Part shown: in pieces, positions 34,659 to 43,523 of the stretch
Numbering within the stretch: position 1 is the stretch's first letter
Layout: each line of letters starts with the position of its first letter
NCBI GenBank assembly: GCA_023953615.1
Contig: JAMLJH010000001.1
Coordinates: 409,360 to 473,359, forward strand
Direction of reading: 5' to 3'
DNA from: Verrucomicrobiia bacterium
Lineage (GTDB): Bacteria > Verrucomicrobiota > Verrucomicrobiia > Limisphaerales > JADLHS01
DNA length: 64,000 nt
Translations under genes and position numbers: made by a program
The notes under the pieces: generated by a model
The model's database searches: none
Told to the model about the DNA's origin: nothing
The model's input: the letters and a program-made list of their open reading frames with translations, nothing else

Positions 34659-34880
34659 TCATGAACCTAACAGCCGTCGCCACCAAGGCGAGGCCGGCTT
34701 GGGTTCGTTCTGGATGGAGCGGGCCAGCCGTTCGGCGATTTGCGGAGGCACCGTGATTTGCCGGGCATCGTGCCGCAACAACTCTTCGGCGCTGGCAAAC
34801 TCGCGGACGGACGCGGATTGCGACTCCGTTTCCGCAATCGGTTCCTGCTCGTGCGCGGTATGTTTGGTTTGTTGTTTCAT
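34659..34880 (-). CDS. small acidic-to-basic protein, unknown
   Basis: 73 residues with a Glu/Ser-rich N-terminus, a central helix (EELLRHDARQITVPPQIAER) and a basic aromatic end (PWWRRLLGS). It starts 6 bases after the sigma factor gene and ends 4 bases before the rhomboid-like gene. An anti-sigma factor would normally be encoded here, but the protein has no zinc motif or membrane helix. The Trp-Trp-Arg-Arg tail might sit on the membrane surface. Function is unknown. Confidence 0.68.
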   Translation of the reverse strand: MKQQTKHTAHEQEPIAETESQSASVREFASAEELLRHDARQITVPPQIAERLARSIQNEPKPASPWWRRLLGS

Positions 34881-34886
34881 GCGATC

Positions 34887-35459
34887 TCAGGCGGTTTTTT
34901 CAAAATGCACGGCAAAAGCTTTGCGTGCGCGATGCAATTTACCGCGGACGGCATCGCTGGTTTGTTCGGTGAGTCGGGCGACTTCATCGTAGCTCATTTC
35001 CTCATCGGCAACGAGCAGGAGCAGCAGCCGGTATTCGTCGGAAAGCGCATCCAAGGCGCGCTGAATGCGTTCGCCCAGTTCCTTGGTGGCCAGCACGCGA
35101 AATGGCGAATCCACCGGCGCGGGGGTTTGTTCCCACAGAGCCTCATCCGCGCTCGTGGCCACGTTCCGGCTCTGCCAACTCTGACGCAGGTTGCAACAAT
35201 GGTTGATGGTGATGCGATACAACCATGTGCGCACGGATGACTCGCCGCGGAACTCGCCAAATTTTCGATGGACCTTCAGAAAAATATCATGCGTGGCGTC
35301 TTCGGCCTGATGTGGGTCCCCGAGAAAGCGGAGCGCGAGGTAATAGATGGCGCGACCCTGCGCGGCGTAAAGCCGGGCAAATTCCTCGGGCTCCAGCGAC
35401 GCCCGCGGCTGGAGTGGGCACTCTGGCTGAAGGGACGGTTGGCTCACGAGTGTTTCCAT
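34887..35459 (-). CDS. ECF-type RNA polymerase sigma factor
   Basis: 190 residues. Region 2 has LYYLALRFLGDPHQAEDATHDIFLK-type sequence (here RAIYYLALRFLGDPHQAEDA) and FRGESSVRTWLYRITINHC; region 4 has the helix-turn-helix (LVADEEMSYDEVARLTEQTS, then AVRGKLHRARKAF). It lacks sigma regions 1 and 3. It is the first gene of the leftward operon and probably autoregulates it, with the promoter in the 336 bases before the divergent prepilin gene. No classical zinc-binding anti-sigma factor is adjacent. Confidence 0.92.
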   Translation of the reverse strand: METLVSQPSLQPECPLQPRASLEPEEFARLYAAQGRAIYYLALRFLGDPHQAEDATHDIFLKVHRKFGEFRGESSVRTWLYRITINHCCNLRQSWQSRNVATSADEALWEQTPAPVDSPFRVLATKELGERIQRALDALSDEYRLLLLLVADEEMSYDEVARLTEQTSDAVRGKLHRARKAFAVHFEKTA

Positions 35460-35795
35460 CGCTGATTAGACCAAGCCGCCGCCGATTCGTCACGCGCGGA
35501 GATGTCGCCAACGCTTTTAGTTTTCCGTCCGAGCCGAGTTAGTCGTCCCGTGAGCAGTCGCGCCCCAACTTGACTGAAGCTCCGGGCAACAAACCCATTC
35601 CGGGTTATTATCGAGTCCGCAACGGCGATTGATTCGACGTTGATTACTGAACGGAGATCGAACCGTGTGCCCGGCGACCGGTCGGGAGTTGATTGGACTT
35701 AAGCGGTATAAAGAGCGGACCGCCCTCAAAAAGCGGAGAATGTTATTGACGAATGGTTTCTTGTACACAATCGTTTGTGCGAATTCCAGACCCGA
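35460..35795. other. divergent promoter region between sigma-factor operon and prepilin gene
   Basis: About 336 bases with no gene. It must carry leftward signals for the 25.7-35.5 kb operon and rightward signals for the prepilin gene. An AT-richer patch with TTGACG (35746-35751) lies about 45 bases before the prepilin gene, but no good -10 is placed correctly. No repeat copy is present. Confidence 0.5.
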
Positions 35796-36566
35796 ATGGA
35801 AGATTTAGCAAACACGAGGCGGGCGCAACCTTGCGGCAACTCACCGATGACACGGCGGAGGCCTTGGGGTTTCACGCTGATCGAACTTCTGGTGGTGATT
35901 GCCATCATTGCCATTTTGGCGGCCATGTTATTACCCGCTCTATCGCAGGCGAAGAGCCGGGCTCACGCCACGCTGTGTTTGAATAACCTGCGACAAATTG
36001 GACTGGGAGGCCTGCTGTATGTGGGCGACCAAGACGACAAACTGCCATTCGGCTGGTGGAACACCAACAATGCCAGCGTGAATAATTTCCATTATTTGCT
36101 CACCCCGTACGTGTTGAAGGCACAGTTCGGTTCGGGAACCGGCTCGACCAATAGCGATTTTACCCAGGGCGTGTTTGCTTGTCCGACCCGCCAACGGGAG
36201 CCGGTCAATTTTTCCGTGGGCGGCATTACGCCACCTTGGGGGGCGAATCCCTGGCCCATCAGCTATGCGATGAACGCCTGGACGACGCCGGATAACGATT
36301 CCCCACGGACCATGCGGATGGCATCGGTGGCGCGGCCCACCAGCACGTTTTTTGTCGGCGATAGTTCTTATCAGTTCAATGGACCGGCGGCGTGGACCAT
36401 TGGCATCCTCGCCATCTACAACCGTCAGCCGATTTATGAAGTGGGTTACAAGCACGGCAAAGCGCATCCGACGGGCAAAATCAACGTCACTTTCATGGAT
36501 GGACACACGGAAAGTCGCACGACTGCGCAAACGAACGATCTCCTGATGAAATGGTACGCACCGTAA
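35796..36566 (+). CDS. prepilin-type N-terminal domain protein (H-X9-DG type)
   Basis: About 256 residues from the ATG at 35796; the ATG at 35847 would shorten the leader to MTRRRPWG. The prepilin motif is [20 protein letters not shown] with cleavage after Gly, and the helix continues to [12 protein letters not shown]. The rest has [23 protein letters not shown] and the H-X9-DG region ([20 protein letters not shown]). Such proteins are numerous in Planctomycetota and Verrucomicrobiota and may be pseudopilins or surface proteins rather than pilus building blocks. It is divergent from the operon whose end carries a PilT ATPase. Confidence 0.87.
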   Translation: MEDLANTRRAQPCGNSPMTRRRPWGFTLIELLVVIAIIAILAAMLLPALSQAKSRAHATLCLNNLRQIGLGGLLYVGDQDDKLPFGWWNTNNASVNNFHYLLTPYVLKAQFGSGTGSTNSDFTQGVFACPTRQREPVNFSVGGITPPWGANPWPISYAMNAWTTPDNDSPRTMRMASVARPTSTFFVGDSSYQFNGPAAWTIGILAIYNRQPIYEVGYKHGKAHPTGKINVTFMDGHTESRTTAQTNDLLMKWYAP

Positions 36567-36600
36567 ACCGCAACGCACAGACAAATAAACAGAACACATT

Positions 36601-38850
36601 ATGAAAACAGCATGGAGAACCCTTACGGGTAAAATTATCGCCCTGATCGCCGTCACCGGCTGGTTGGGGATGTCGGCAGGAACACGCGCCGCGGCGCAGG
36701 AAAACCTGATCGTGAACGGCGAATTTTTGGCAAATGCCGGAGATTTCGTATCGTGGCCCGGAGTACTTAATCACGAGAGTAATCCAGATCAAATCAACAA
36801 TTGGGCCAATTACTACGGAACCACGATTGGCCTCAACGGTCTGGGTACCGCGATTGGCGAGGGACGCGACGTTTTTGGCCCCGCCTTTCCCGGCGCCCAG
36901 ACGTACGCCCTTTTGCAACACATAGGGATGTTGTCCCAGCCGCTGGGTGGAAAATACCTGCCCGATCAACAATATGAATTGAGTTTTGATGTGGCGGGTC
37001 GGGTCACCAATCCCGAGGGAATTGCTTTTTGGGTGCGGATTGCGGAGCGTGACCCGCTTTCGGAGGGTGGTGCCGTGCATGTGGATTCGCAAATTCTGCC
37101 GACGGATTCGGTGCAATTCGTGCATTACCGCTTCACCTTCACCGCACCAGCTTCGTTTGCGGAAACGCCTTCCATACAGCTTATCAATCCCAATCAGACC
37201 GAAGATGACAATACCGTGTGTTTTGCCAACGTGAAGTTGGTGGCGTTGCCCACACCGGTCTATACAAACCTGCTGACGGATAACTTTGATACAGCGGACA
37301 CCGACGACTTGAACGCGGATTTGGAAACCCGCGAGAGCGGAATCTTCGCGCCCGTTTCCGAGTGGATGACTTATGGAAACAGCCTGGCGGATATTCCCGG
37401 TTATGGAATCACCAATGGGTCCGTCCATTTGCGGCGGATTGACGATACCGGAAATTTCATTCAGGTGATCTCGCCAATGATGGATTTCACCGGCGACTTC
37501 CGCCTGGAATGTGATGTGACCCAAACGGCGCCACCGGAGACGGACAGTTGGTTGGCAGTTACGGTTTGTGGCAACGGCCCCGTCAGCAGTGCGGCCGGAG
37601 GAAATAATTTCTCCCTGTTGCTCCGCCCAAACGGTCAATACATCCTGTTTGATGTCAGCAATGCGGTGGGCATTGGACAGTTGCCACCATCCTGGGCCGA
37701 AAACTATCACGTGCGAATCGAAGTCCAATCCAATGTGATCCGTCTCTACGTGAACGACCAGCCGTTGTCATTCGGGAATGGGCTTGATCCGAACGCTGGT
37801 CATAATCCGACCGATGGACATCATGCGTATGCGCTGTCAGGCGCCGTATCCGGACACCGTTATATTTCCTTCGTGAATTACGCGGCCGCCACAGCGGTTC
37901 CGGCGCTGTTCACCTTGGATAACTTGGTGGTTTCGCAGGTCCCCGCACCGGAAAAACCGGATTTGGCAGCAACCGAAGTTTTGGCGGATTCTTTCAGCTC
38001 CGAGGATTCCGAGAATCTTAATAACGATCTGGCGGAGCGCCAGACCGGCGTGGCGGCAACTTCATCCTGGACCGCCACCGGTGCGGGCACCAGTGCGGTC
38101 TTGGTTGATAATGCGCTGCTCATCTCGAATTTCGGTGACACTTCGGAAGAGGCGATCGGGGGAATGGCCTACTTGGCCAACGACCTGGCGCCGTACGAAC
38201 GCAATCGTTCTTTCCAAGTGGCGGTGGATATTTCTCCCGTCGTTACGGAAGGAGATAGTTGGGGTGCAATCAAGGTGCGGCAACCCGCTAATTTGTCCCG
38301 ATGGATTTTGGCCAGCTCCGGAGTGTCAGTTTTCGTGCGGCCCAACGGCACGTGGGGAATGAGCGACGGCGCCGAAGTGGTGGCCACAGGCGCGATAACT
38401 CCGGCGACCACGTACCGGGTTCTGATTGAGGTATTCACCAATCTGACCTACCTCACCATTAACGATCAGGCCGTACTGGAAGGATTTACCATCAATTCCA
38501 CCGAGCCGTATAATTATGTCTCGTTGATTTCCAACGCCGGTCCGGGATCGTCCGGCGCGGCGGCGGCGTTCACCAATTTCAAATTTGATACGTTGGGTGA
38601 TTTGCCGAGGATTTTACCGCCCCAGTTGAGCAACCCGACCTACGCCGCTGGCGAGATCAGCTTCCAGTTTGACTCACGACAAAATGTCATCTACGTGGTG
38701 GAGTACCGCGACGACCTGCCGGGTGGAGATTGGCTGCCGCTTTCCAACGTGGTGGGTAATGGCGCGACCGTGACCGTTACGGATGCCACGGGGACCGCCC
38801 AGCGGTTTTATCGCGTGCGCGCGGTGGCTGGCGAACTGGCGGCCGAGTGA
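36601..38850 (+). CDS. large secreted beta-rich multidomain protein
   Basis: 749 residues with signal peptide MKTAWRTLTGKIIALIAVTG plus an Ala-rich end. The N-terminal domain (ENLIVNGEFLANAG, residues about 33-220) looks like a carbohydrate-binding jelly roll. Two LamG-like sandwiches follow, each opening with a similar segment (DNFDTADTDDLNADLETRES and DSFSSEDSENLNNDLAERQT) and joined by a Pro-rich linker. It ends with the FYR-type tail domain (AQRFYRVRAVAG). The internal repeat is easily seen. It has no catalytic motif and may bind polysaccharide or cell surface. It begins 35 bases after the prepilin-like gene. Confidence 0.72.
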   Translation: MKTAWRTLTGKIIALIAVTGWLGMSAGTRAAAQENLIVNGEFLANAGDFVSWPGVLNHESNPDQINNWANYYGTTIGLNGLGTAIGEGRDVFGPAFPGAQTYALLQHIGMLSQPLGGKYLPDQQYELSFDVAGRVTNPEGIAFWVRIAERDPLSEGGAVHVDSQILPTDSVQFVHYRFTFTAPASFAETPSIQLINPNQTEDDNTVCFANVKLVALPTPVYTNLLTDNFDTADTDDLNADLETRESGIFAPVSEWMTYGNSLADIPGYGITNGSVHLRRIDDTGNFIQVISPMMDFTGDFRLECDVTQTAPPETDSWLAVTVCGNGPVSSAAGGNNFSLLLRPNGQYILFDVSNAVGIGQLPPSWAENYHVRIEVQSNVIRLYVNDQPLSFGNGLDPNAGHNPTDGHHAYALSGAVSGHRYISFVNYAAATAVPALFTLDNLVVSQVPAPEKPDLAATEVLADSFSSEDSENLNNDLAERQTGVAATSSWTATGAGTSAVLVDNALLISNFGDTSEEAIGGMAYLANDLAPYERNRSFQVAVDISPVVTEGDSWGAIKVRQPANLSRWILASSGVSVFVRPNGTWGMSDGAEVVATGAITPATTYRVLIEVFTNLTYLTINDQAVLEGFTINSTEPYNYVSLISNAGPGSSGAAAAFTNFKFDTLGDLPRILPPQLSNPTYAAGEISFQFDSRQNVIYVVEYRDDLPGGDWLPLSNVVGNGATVTVTDATGTAQRFYRVRAVAGELAAE

Positions 38851-38887
38851 CCACGCGGCGCGGTCGGTAAATCGTAGTTGGTTGCAG

Positions 38888-38926
38888 CGCGGATGGAGTT
38901 TGTGCAAGTCATGGACTCCATCCGCG
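38888..38926 (+). terminator. hairpin, possible terminator
   Basis: The arms cgcggatggagt and actccatccgcg are perfectly complementary over 12 bases with a 15-base loop. It starts 38 bases after the stop codon of the large secreted protein gene. There is no T-run after it, so termination, if any, may be Rho-assisted or the hairpin may stabilise the transcript end. Confidence 0.5.
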
Positions 38927-38961
38927 TCGTTCGTACGCGCGGGTGATTTCGCCGCCATGTA

Positions 38962-39137
38962 CCTAAGTCGGAACGATTCGATTGGAGTTTGGGTGGAACG
39001 GGCCACTGGCCTGTTCTGTCGGGCTACCAGCCCGATAGCAGAACGCCAAGCGTGCGAACCCGATGGGGTGCGATCTCCGTACGCTCGGTTGGGCGGCAGG
39101 TTGCCGCCCAAAACAGCCAAGTTGGCCGTTCCACCCG
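38962..39137 (+). repeat. palindromic repeat family B, copy 1 (forward)
   Basis: About 175 bases made of nested small palindromes: gggctaccagccc, then ggcggcaggttgccgcc, then a gttggccgttccaccc end that mirrors the gtggaacgggcc start. The same element lies inverted at 40914-41089. Confidence 0.9.
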
Positions 39138-39287
39138 GACCAACTGCATCCTTCCGGCCAAGTCCGATTCAGTTGATTCCAAGCGTTGGTAATTTTCCAT
39201 TGAACCAACCGGCTCAGATTGTCCGCGCACTCGCTGTTCGCAAACTTTAATACTGCTTCATGCGGCGGAATCCTTTAGAAGCAGGAG

Positions 39288-40529
39288 ATGCAACTGATTA
39301 AATCAATGCCCTGGCTGACGCTGCTGGCTGGCCTGACGTTGGCGCGCGCCGCAGCGGAACCAGCAAAGCCATCATCCGAACCGACCATCTCTCCGGTTGT
39401 GCCCGGGGTGGTGATTGATTATTCCCCGGCTGCGTCCGGTCTGTATATCGGCTCGCCCAGTCTGGTCGTGCTCACCAGCGGTCATTATCTGGCGGCACAC
39501 GATTTTTTCGGACCGGAAAGCCACGAGTTCGAAGCGCCCGTGACGGCGATATTTTTATCGGAAGACCGCGGCGAGCATTGGCAGCCCATCGCCCGATTGA
39601 CCGGACAATTTTGGTCGGGCTTGTTCGTCCATCGCGACGCGGTGTACCTCATGGGCACGGACAAACATCACGGGCGGATCATCATCCGACGCTCCCGGGA
39701 TGGCGGACGGCATTGGACGCAGCCGACCGATCGGCACATGGGTTTGTTGACGGCGCAGGGTGAATACCATACCGCGCCGACGCCCGTGGTGGAGCATGAC
39801 GGTCGGTTGTGGCGCGGATTCGAAAGCGCCATGGGCGGCACGCAATGGGGGCGGCGCTATCAGGCGGGTATGTTGTCGGTGCCGGTGGATGCCGATCTGC
39901 TGGAGGCGGACCAATGGACGTTCAGTAATTTTCTACCGCGCGATCCGGCCTGGCTGAACGGTGAGTTCAACGCGTGGCTCGAGGGCAACGCGGTGGTCGC
40001 TCCCAACGGTCAGATGGTGGACGTGTTGCGCGTGGATTTGCCTCGAGGTCCGGAAAAAATCGCCACGGTGACGATCAGCGCCGATGGTCAAACCGCCGCG
40101 TTCGATCCGGCCACGGGTTTCAGCGATTTTCCTGGCGGCGCCAAAAAGTTTTCGATCCGCCCCGATCCGCGCGGCGGCGGTTACTGGACTTTGAGTTCAA
40201 TCGTACTGCCGCAATTCGCTTCGGCAACAACCCCCAAGCCGCTGCGTCCGGCGCAGGTGCGCAACACGCTGGCCTTGCTGCACAGTCCCGATCTGGTGCG
40301 CTGGGAAATTCGTTGCGCGCTATTGCACCATCCGGAAGTTGAAAAGCATGGGTTTCAATATGTGGATTGGCAGTTTGATGGGGCGGACCTGATCGCCGCC
40401 TGCCGCACGGCTTACGATGACGGGCAGGGCGGCGCGCATAATTGCCATGACGCCAACTACCTGACGTTCCATCGCTGGCAACAATTCCGCGCGCTGACGT
40501 TGAAAGACTCGGTGGTACCGTTGCCCTGA
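39288..40529 (+). CDS. secreted sialidase-like (BNR/Asp-box) protein
   Basis: 413 residues with a signal peptide (MQLIKSMPWLTLLAGLTLARA). The body carries at least two Asp boxes (SEDRGEHWQP and SRDGGRHWTQ) and the alternating short strands of a six-bladed propeller. A catalytic-looking arginine near ESHEFEAPVTAIFLSEDRG and a tyrosine/glutamate region later are not enough to prove sialidase activity. It may cleave or bind sugars of the glycan-degrading kind seen in the 46-55 kb cluster. It is bracketed by the inverted pair of repeat B. Confidence 0.72.
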   Translation: MQLIKSMPWLTLLAGLTLARAAAEPAKPSSEPTISPVVPGVVIDYSPAASGLYIGSPSLVVLTSGHYLAAHDFFGPESHEFEAPVTAIFLSEDRGEHWQPIARLTGQFWSGLFVHRDAVYLMGTDKHHGRIIIRRSRDGGRHWTQPTDRHMGLLTAQGEYHTAPTPVVEHDGRLWRGFESAMGGTQWGRRYQAGMLSVPVDADLLEADQWTFSNFLPRDPAWLNGEFNAWLEGNAVVAPNGQMVDVLRVDLPRGPEKIATVTISADGQTAAFDPATGFSDFPGGAKKFSIRPDPRGGGYWTLSSIVLPQFASATTPKPLRPAQVRNTLALLHSPDLVRWEIRCALLHHPEVEKHGFQYVDWQFDGADLIAACRTAYDDGQGGAHNCHDANYLTFHRWQQFRALTLKDSVVPLP

Positions 40530-41084
40530 ACGCTGGCTGGAAATCCCGTCGCACCAAAGCGTTTCAAGTATTCCTGTAACTGCCGTCGTGACGTGGCAAA
40601 CCTCCCCATTTCAAACCGAGAGCCGGTATCAGATTGGTGGTAACCTGAATGTCGTCCGCGAGATGCGGACGACTACCGCCGTCTCGGCGGTGCTCCACCA
40701 ATGCCCATTCCCTTGCCAATCATTCCCTTGTCTTCCCGTTCGAGTATTCCGTGTATTTCGCGGTTGTATTTTTCTGGGAGGGACGCGTTCCACCGCGTCC
40801 CTGAACCGCAACGAAAACAACTGACAGGATAACAAGATGACAGGATGAGGACCGGATGTCATTCGCGAAGGCGCGCACGCCCTCCGCCGAGGACGGCGAG
40901 GCCACTTTGGATCTGGGTGGAACGGCCAACTTGGCCGTTCTGGGCGGCAACTTGCCGCCCAGCCCAGCGCACAGAAATTACACACCACCGGGTTCGCACT
41001 CTTTGTGTTCAACTATCGGGCTGGTAGCCCGACAGAACAAGCCAGTGGCCCGTTCCACCCAAACTCCAATCGAATCGTTCCGGC
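40530..41084. other. intergenic stretch: repeat A copy and inverted repeat B copy
   Basis: About 555 bases with no gene. From left to right: a short unique piece, a full copy of repeat A (40641-40840), a decayed fragment of A (40852-40905), and repeat B in inverted orientation (40914-41089), the last overlapping the 3' end of the next gene by a few bases. The DNA is almost completely made of repeat elements. Confidence 0.75.
40641..40840 (+). repeat. palindromic repeat family A, full copy
   Basis: Same order of three hairpins as at 23896-24048, including the ggacgcg-ttccac-cgcgtcc hairpin and the following ctgaaccgcaacg tail that is also present at 45732-45936. A second, decayed hairpin pair follows at 40852-40905. 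Confidence 0.9.
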
Positions 41085-41089
41085 TTAGA
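40914..41089 (-). repeat. palindromic repeat family B, copy 2 (inverted)
   Basis: Reverse complement of the element at 38962-39137 over most of its length, including the gggctaccagccc and ggcggcaagttgccgcc cores and the outer tcggaacgattcgattggag segment. Its end overlaps the stop codon (41085-41087) of the leftward DUF5009 gene. Confidence 0.9.
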
Positions 41090-42317
41090 TTTTCAAAAAC
41101 AGTTTCCGCCGGTACATCCAGAAGAGAATCAGCCACAGGAAAAATAACACCGCCGCGCCATGCACCAATGGTTCGTACGCCACGCCGAACCATTTGAAAA
41201 CATTGACGCCGAGATTGGTGGTCAACGCTTCACTGATGAAGCCATCAAATAGGTGCGCCATGCAGTAGGCGGCGATCGAGTTCATGCCCACCACCATCAA
41301 CGGGTACGACCAGCCTTTCCGTCCCCACCAATCAATCACCGCGTAAAAACCCGCCAGCAGCAGGAAACTCCAGCCGCCGCTGTAGAGCGTCCAACTGGGC
41401 GTCCAGATGCGCTTGACCACCGGACAAATTCCCAGTGCTCCAAGCAACGCCCCGCCGCCGAGCGCCACCACTCCCGCAAGCGCCAGCCATTTGACTTTGC
41501 CCGCCGCGGTGCGGGTGCTGCGCAACACGCCTCCAGCCAGCAGACCGAGGATCATCGTGCCCAGCGTCGGAATAAAACTGAGCGTGGCATAACCACCGCC
41601 GTTGAACGCAAACGGTTTTTCACGCGGAAACAGATTGAGCCACCAGGTGTCAAACGCCCACGCCAGATTGCTGTTTTTGTTCCAATGCGCCCCGAAGCCG
41701 GACATGAGGTGCGGCCAATCGTTCGGCACGCCCACGCTGGCGTAATCAAAACCGGCGGCCGGCAACGGATACCAGACAAACGCCAGCCAATAACCGACCA
41801 GAATCGCGCCAAGCGCAATCCATTGATCGCGCACCGGACGAAACCCCAACACGAACAACACAAGATAGCCCAGGCCGATTTGGGAAAGCGTATCTTCAAA
41901 GGTCCAGTACGTTTGCGCGCGACCGATGGACCGCAGCAACACCCCCAGCAAAACCAACACCAGCGCCCGCCACGCCGCGTGCCCGATCAGATGGCTTTGG
42001 GATTGACCGCGCGCCAGGCGGTTGCCGATGGAGAACGGCAACGCCACCCCGACCAGAAACGAGAATCCAGGTTGGATGAGATCGTGCAGCGAGCAGCCGA
42101 TCCATTCCACATGCGTTTGGTGATAGGCCAGAAATTTCCAGAACCCGCTCTCCGGCACCGCGCGCGCCACCCGCGAAAGATGCAGCACCTCGGCCATCAT
42201 CAGCAGCATTACGAAACCGCGATAGGCATCCACCGAGGCCACCCGGACTTGGCGGGGCGACGATTGGATTTTATCGCCCGACGGGTTGGGTGGCTGGTCC
42301 GGTTTGGCAGTGGCCAT
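41085..42317 (-). CDS. DUF5009/HGSNAT-like membrane acyltransferase
   Basis: 410 residues with about ten membrane helices. The N-terminus has [20 protein letters not shown], and the conserved [26 protein letters not shown] segment with His and Asp residues near the acetyl transfer site typifies this family. A later [17 protein letters not shown] segment is also shared with heparan-alpha-glucosaminide N-acetyltransferase-like proteins. It may acetylate an extracellular or periplasmic sugar, but the acceptor is unknown. Its stop codon lies inside the inverted copy of repeat B. Upstream it is divergent from the PEP-CTERM array. Confidence 0.85.
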   Translation of the reverse strand: MATAKPDQPPNPSGDKIQSSPRQVRVASVDAYRGFVMLLMMAEVLHLSRVARAVPESGFWKFLAYHQTHVEWIGCSLHDLIQPGFSFLVGVALPFSIGNRLARGQSQSHLIGHAAWRALVLVLLGVLLRSIGRAQTYWTFEDTLSQIGLGYLVLFVLGFRPVRDQWIALGAILVGYWLAFVWYPLPAAGFDYASVGVPNDWPHLMSGFGAHWNKNSNLAWAFDTWWLNLFPREKPFAFNGGGYATLSFIPTLGTMILGLLAGGVLRSTRTAAGKVKWLALAGVVALGGGALLGALGICPVVKRIWTPSWTLYSGGWSFLLLAGFYAVIDWWGRKGWSYPLMVVGMNSIAAYCMAHLFDGFISEALTTNLGVNVFKWFGVAYEPLVHGAAVLFFLWLILFWMYRRKLFLKI

Positions 42318-42737
42318 GGGGCATGGTTTCTAATCCATACCCGCTGGGTTAGCCAGCAATTTTGCACCGACTTTCGCGGGGCTGAGGCCGTCCACCCGCG
42401 CCATGCCCTGAGCGACGGCTTCGTCTCCATAAATTTGGCTCGCGCATTAACCGGCGGGGAATACGAAGAAATGCTTGATAATTCGTTCCGAATCTGTAGC
42501 ATCAAGGCAATTCAAACTCGGCACTCAGTCAGCCCATGACCAAACTGGTAAAACCATGCGAGGTAACGATGAAACTGAACCAACTGGCCTGTCCTTTAAC
42601 TCCCGCCACCGCAGGGCGGAGGCCCGGTCAAACGCGCAGTTCCCTAAACCAAAACACCGAGGTGAAATTCCAAGCCATTGGAAGATGAAAGGTAGAGTTG
42701 TCAATACCAAGACCCCTTTCTGAAGGAGAGATGCAAA
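42318..42737. other. leader of the PEP-CTERM array with vestigial gene end
   Basis: About 420 bases without an intact gene. The right 120 bases (42603-42720) duplicate the 3' end of a PEP-CTERM gene plus the following spacer, as seen between the first two array genes. The left 280 bases hold the promoter region of the leftward DUF5009 gene and of the array; I see no clear motifs there. Confidence 0.6.
42603..42720 (+). pseudogene. vestige of a PEP-CTERM gene end plus spacer
   Basis: From about 42615 the DNA runs through gcggaggcccggtcaaac, then ttccctaaaccaaaacacc and a gttgtcaataccaagaccc end. This matches the last codons and downstream spacer of the gene at 42738-43448 almost base for base. 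The Pro-Glu-Pro codons themselves are not recognisable upstream of it, so only the end of a lost gene remains. Confidence 0.7.
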
Positions 42738-43448
42738 ATGAAAAGAATCTGTTTTATTGCGCTTTGCGCTTGTCTGCTAAATTCATTAACAACCTTGTGC
42801 GTGTGGGCACAAGGCTCGATGACATACGTTTCCAGCCTGAGCGGACCCTCCGGAGGTTCTGTGGCCGTTGCCAGCGATTCGTGGTTTGCTCAGGGTTTCA
42901 CGACTGGGACGAATGCTCCGGGCTACTCACTGGAATCAGTGAGTTTATTGATGGCGAACGCATTGGGCAATCCAAGCGGGTTTACGGTGTCACTGTATAA
43001 TGATAGAGGGGATAGAATTTTTCCCGGCAGCAGCGTTGTGGGAACATTGTCTGGCTCATTAGCTCCAGTGCTCGTCGGAACCTATAGTTTCATGTCCTCC
43101 GAGCCAATCATTCTATCTCCGTCAACGGGCTATTTTATCGTTGTGACTGCTTCACAACTGCTAACCACTGGTTCATACCGTTGGAATTATATGGCGCCTT
43201 CCACAAATCCACCGTTTTATGTAACTGACGGCTGGCATTTGGGGTTGCAAGCCATGTCAAGCAATGGCTCTGTTTGGGAAAGGGTAGGCGGCAGCACTAT
43301 TAATGGCGGCCATTTTCAATTTTCAATTGATGCCACAGCTATTCCCGAGCCGTCGTCGTTGGCGTTGGTTTTGTGCGGTGGGGCGCTTTGGCTGGCAGGG
43401 CGAGGGCGCCGGCGCAACGGAGGCGCGGTCAAATACCCAGTTCCCTAA
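42738..43448 (+). CDS. PEP-CTERM sorted protein 1 (choice-of-anchor type)
   Basis: 236 residues. Signal peptide MKRICFIALCACLLNSLTTL with a following Ala site; an AAGGAG site lies 9 bases before the ATG. The ectodomain has WFAQGFTTGTNAPGYSLESV, a pattern of secreted choice-of-anchor R proteins. The C-terminal sorting tag is IPEPSSLALVLCGGALWL followed by the basic cluster GRGRRRNGG. PEP-CTERM proteins are cut by an exosortase and are linked to exopolysaccharide; no exosortase is in the window. The gene is first in a tandem array. The ectodomain resembles the next gene's. Confidence 0.88.
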   Translation: MKRICFIALCACLLNSLTTLCVWAQGSMTYVSSLSGPSGGSVAVASDSWFAQGFTTGTNAPGYSLESVSLLMANALGNPSGFTVSLYNDRGDRIFPGSSVVGTLSGSLAPVLVGTYSFMSSEPIILSPSTGYFIVVTASQLLTTGSYRWNYMAPSTNPPFYVTDGWHLGLQAMSSNGSVWERVGGSTINGGHFQFSIDATAIPEPSSLALVLCGGALWLAGRGRRRNGGAVKYPVP

Positions 43449-43520
43449 ACTAAAACACCGGGATGCGATTCCGAGCCATTGGAGGATGAAAGATAGAGTT
43501 ATCAATACCAAGACCCTTTT
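43340..43520 (+). repeat. PEP-CTERM gene end plus spacer, repeated unit
   Basis: The last 110 bases of the first gene and its 75-base spacer recur at the vestige (42603-42720) and in part after each of the other array genes (44108-44240, 44895-45030, 45575-45672). The protein tag, the basic tail and the ttccctaaac(c/t)aaaacacc downstream piece are nearly identical in DNA. Confidence 0.85.
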
Positions 43521-43523
43521 ACT

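Larger units (their letters stand above)
38851..39287. other. intergenic stretch: terminator-like hairpin and repeat B copy 1
   Basis: About 437 bases without a gene. It holds a perfect 12-base inverted repeat (38888-38926) just after the upstream gene, then palindromic repeat B (38962-39137). The last 150 bases before the sialidase-like gene should contain its promoter, but no convincing pair of boxes was found. Confidence 0.6.

Noticed and set aside
36601..38850. Glycoside hydrolase
   Set aside because: The protein is built of repeated beta sandwiches and has no acid pair in a conserved context; binding protein is the safer call.
41253..42539. 428-residue open frame on the plus strand
   Set aside because: It is antisense to the DUF5009 membrane protein, whose helices are unmistakable.
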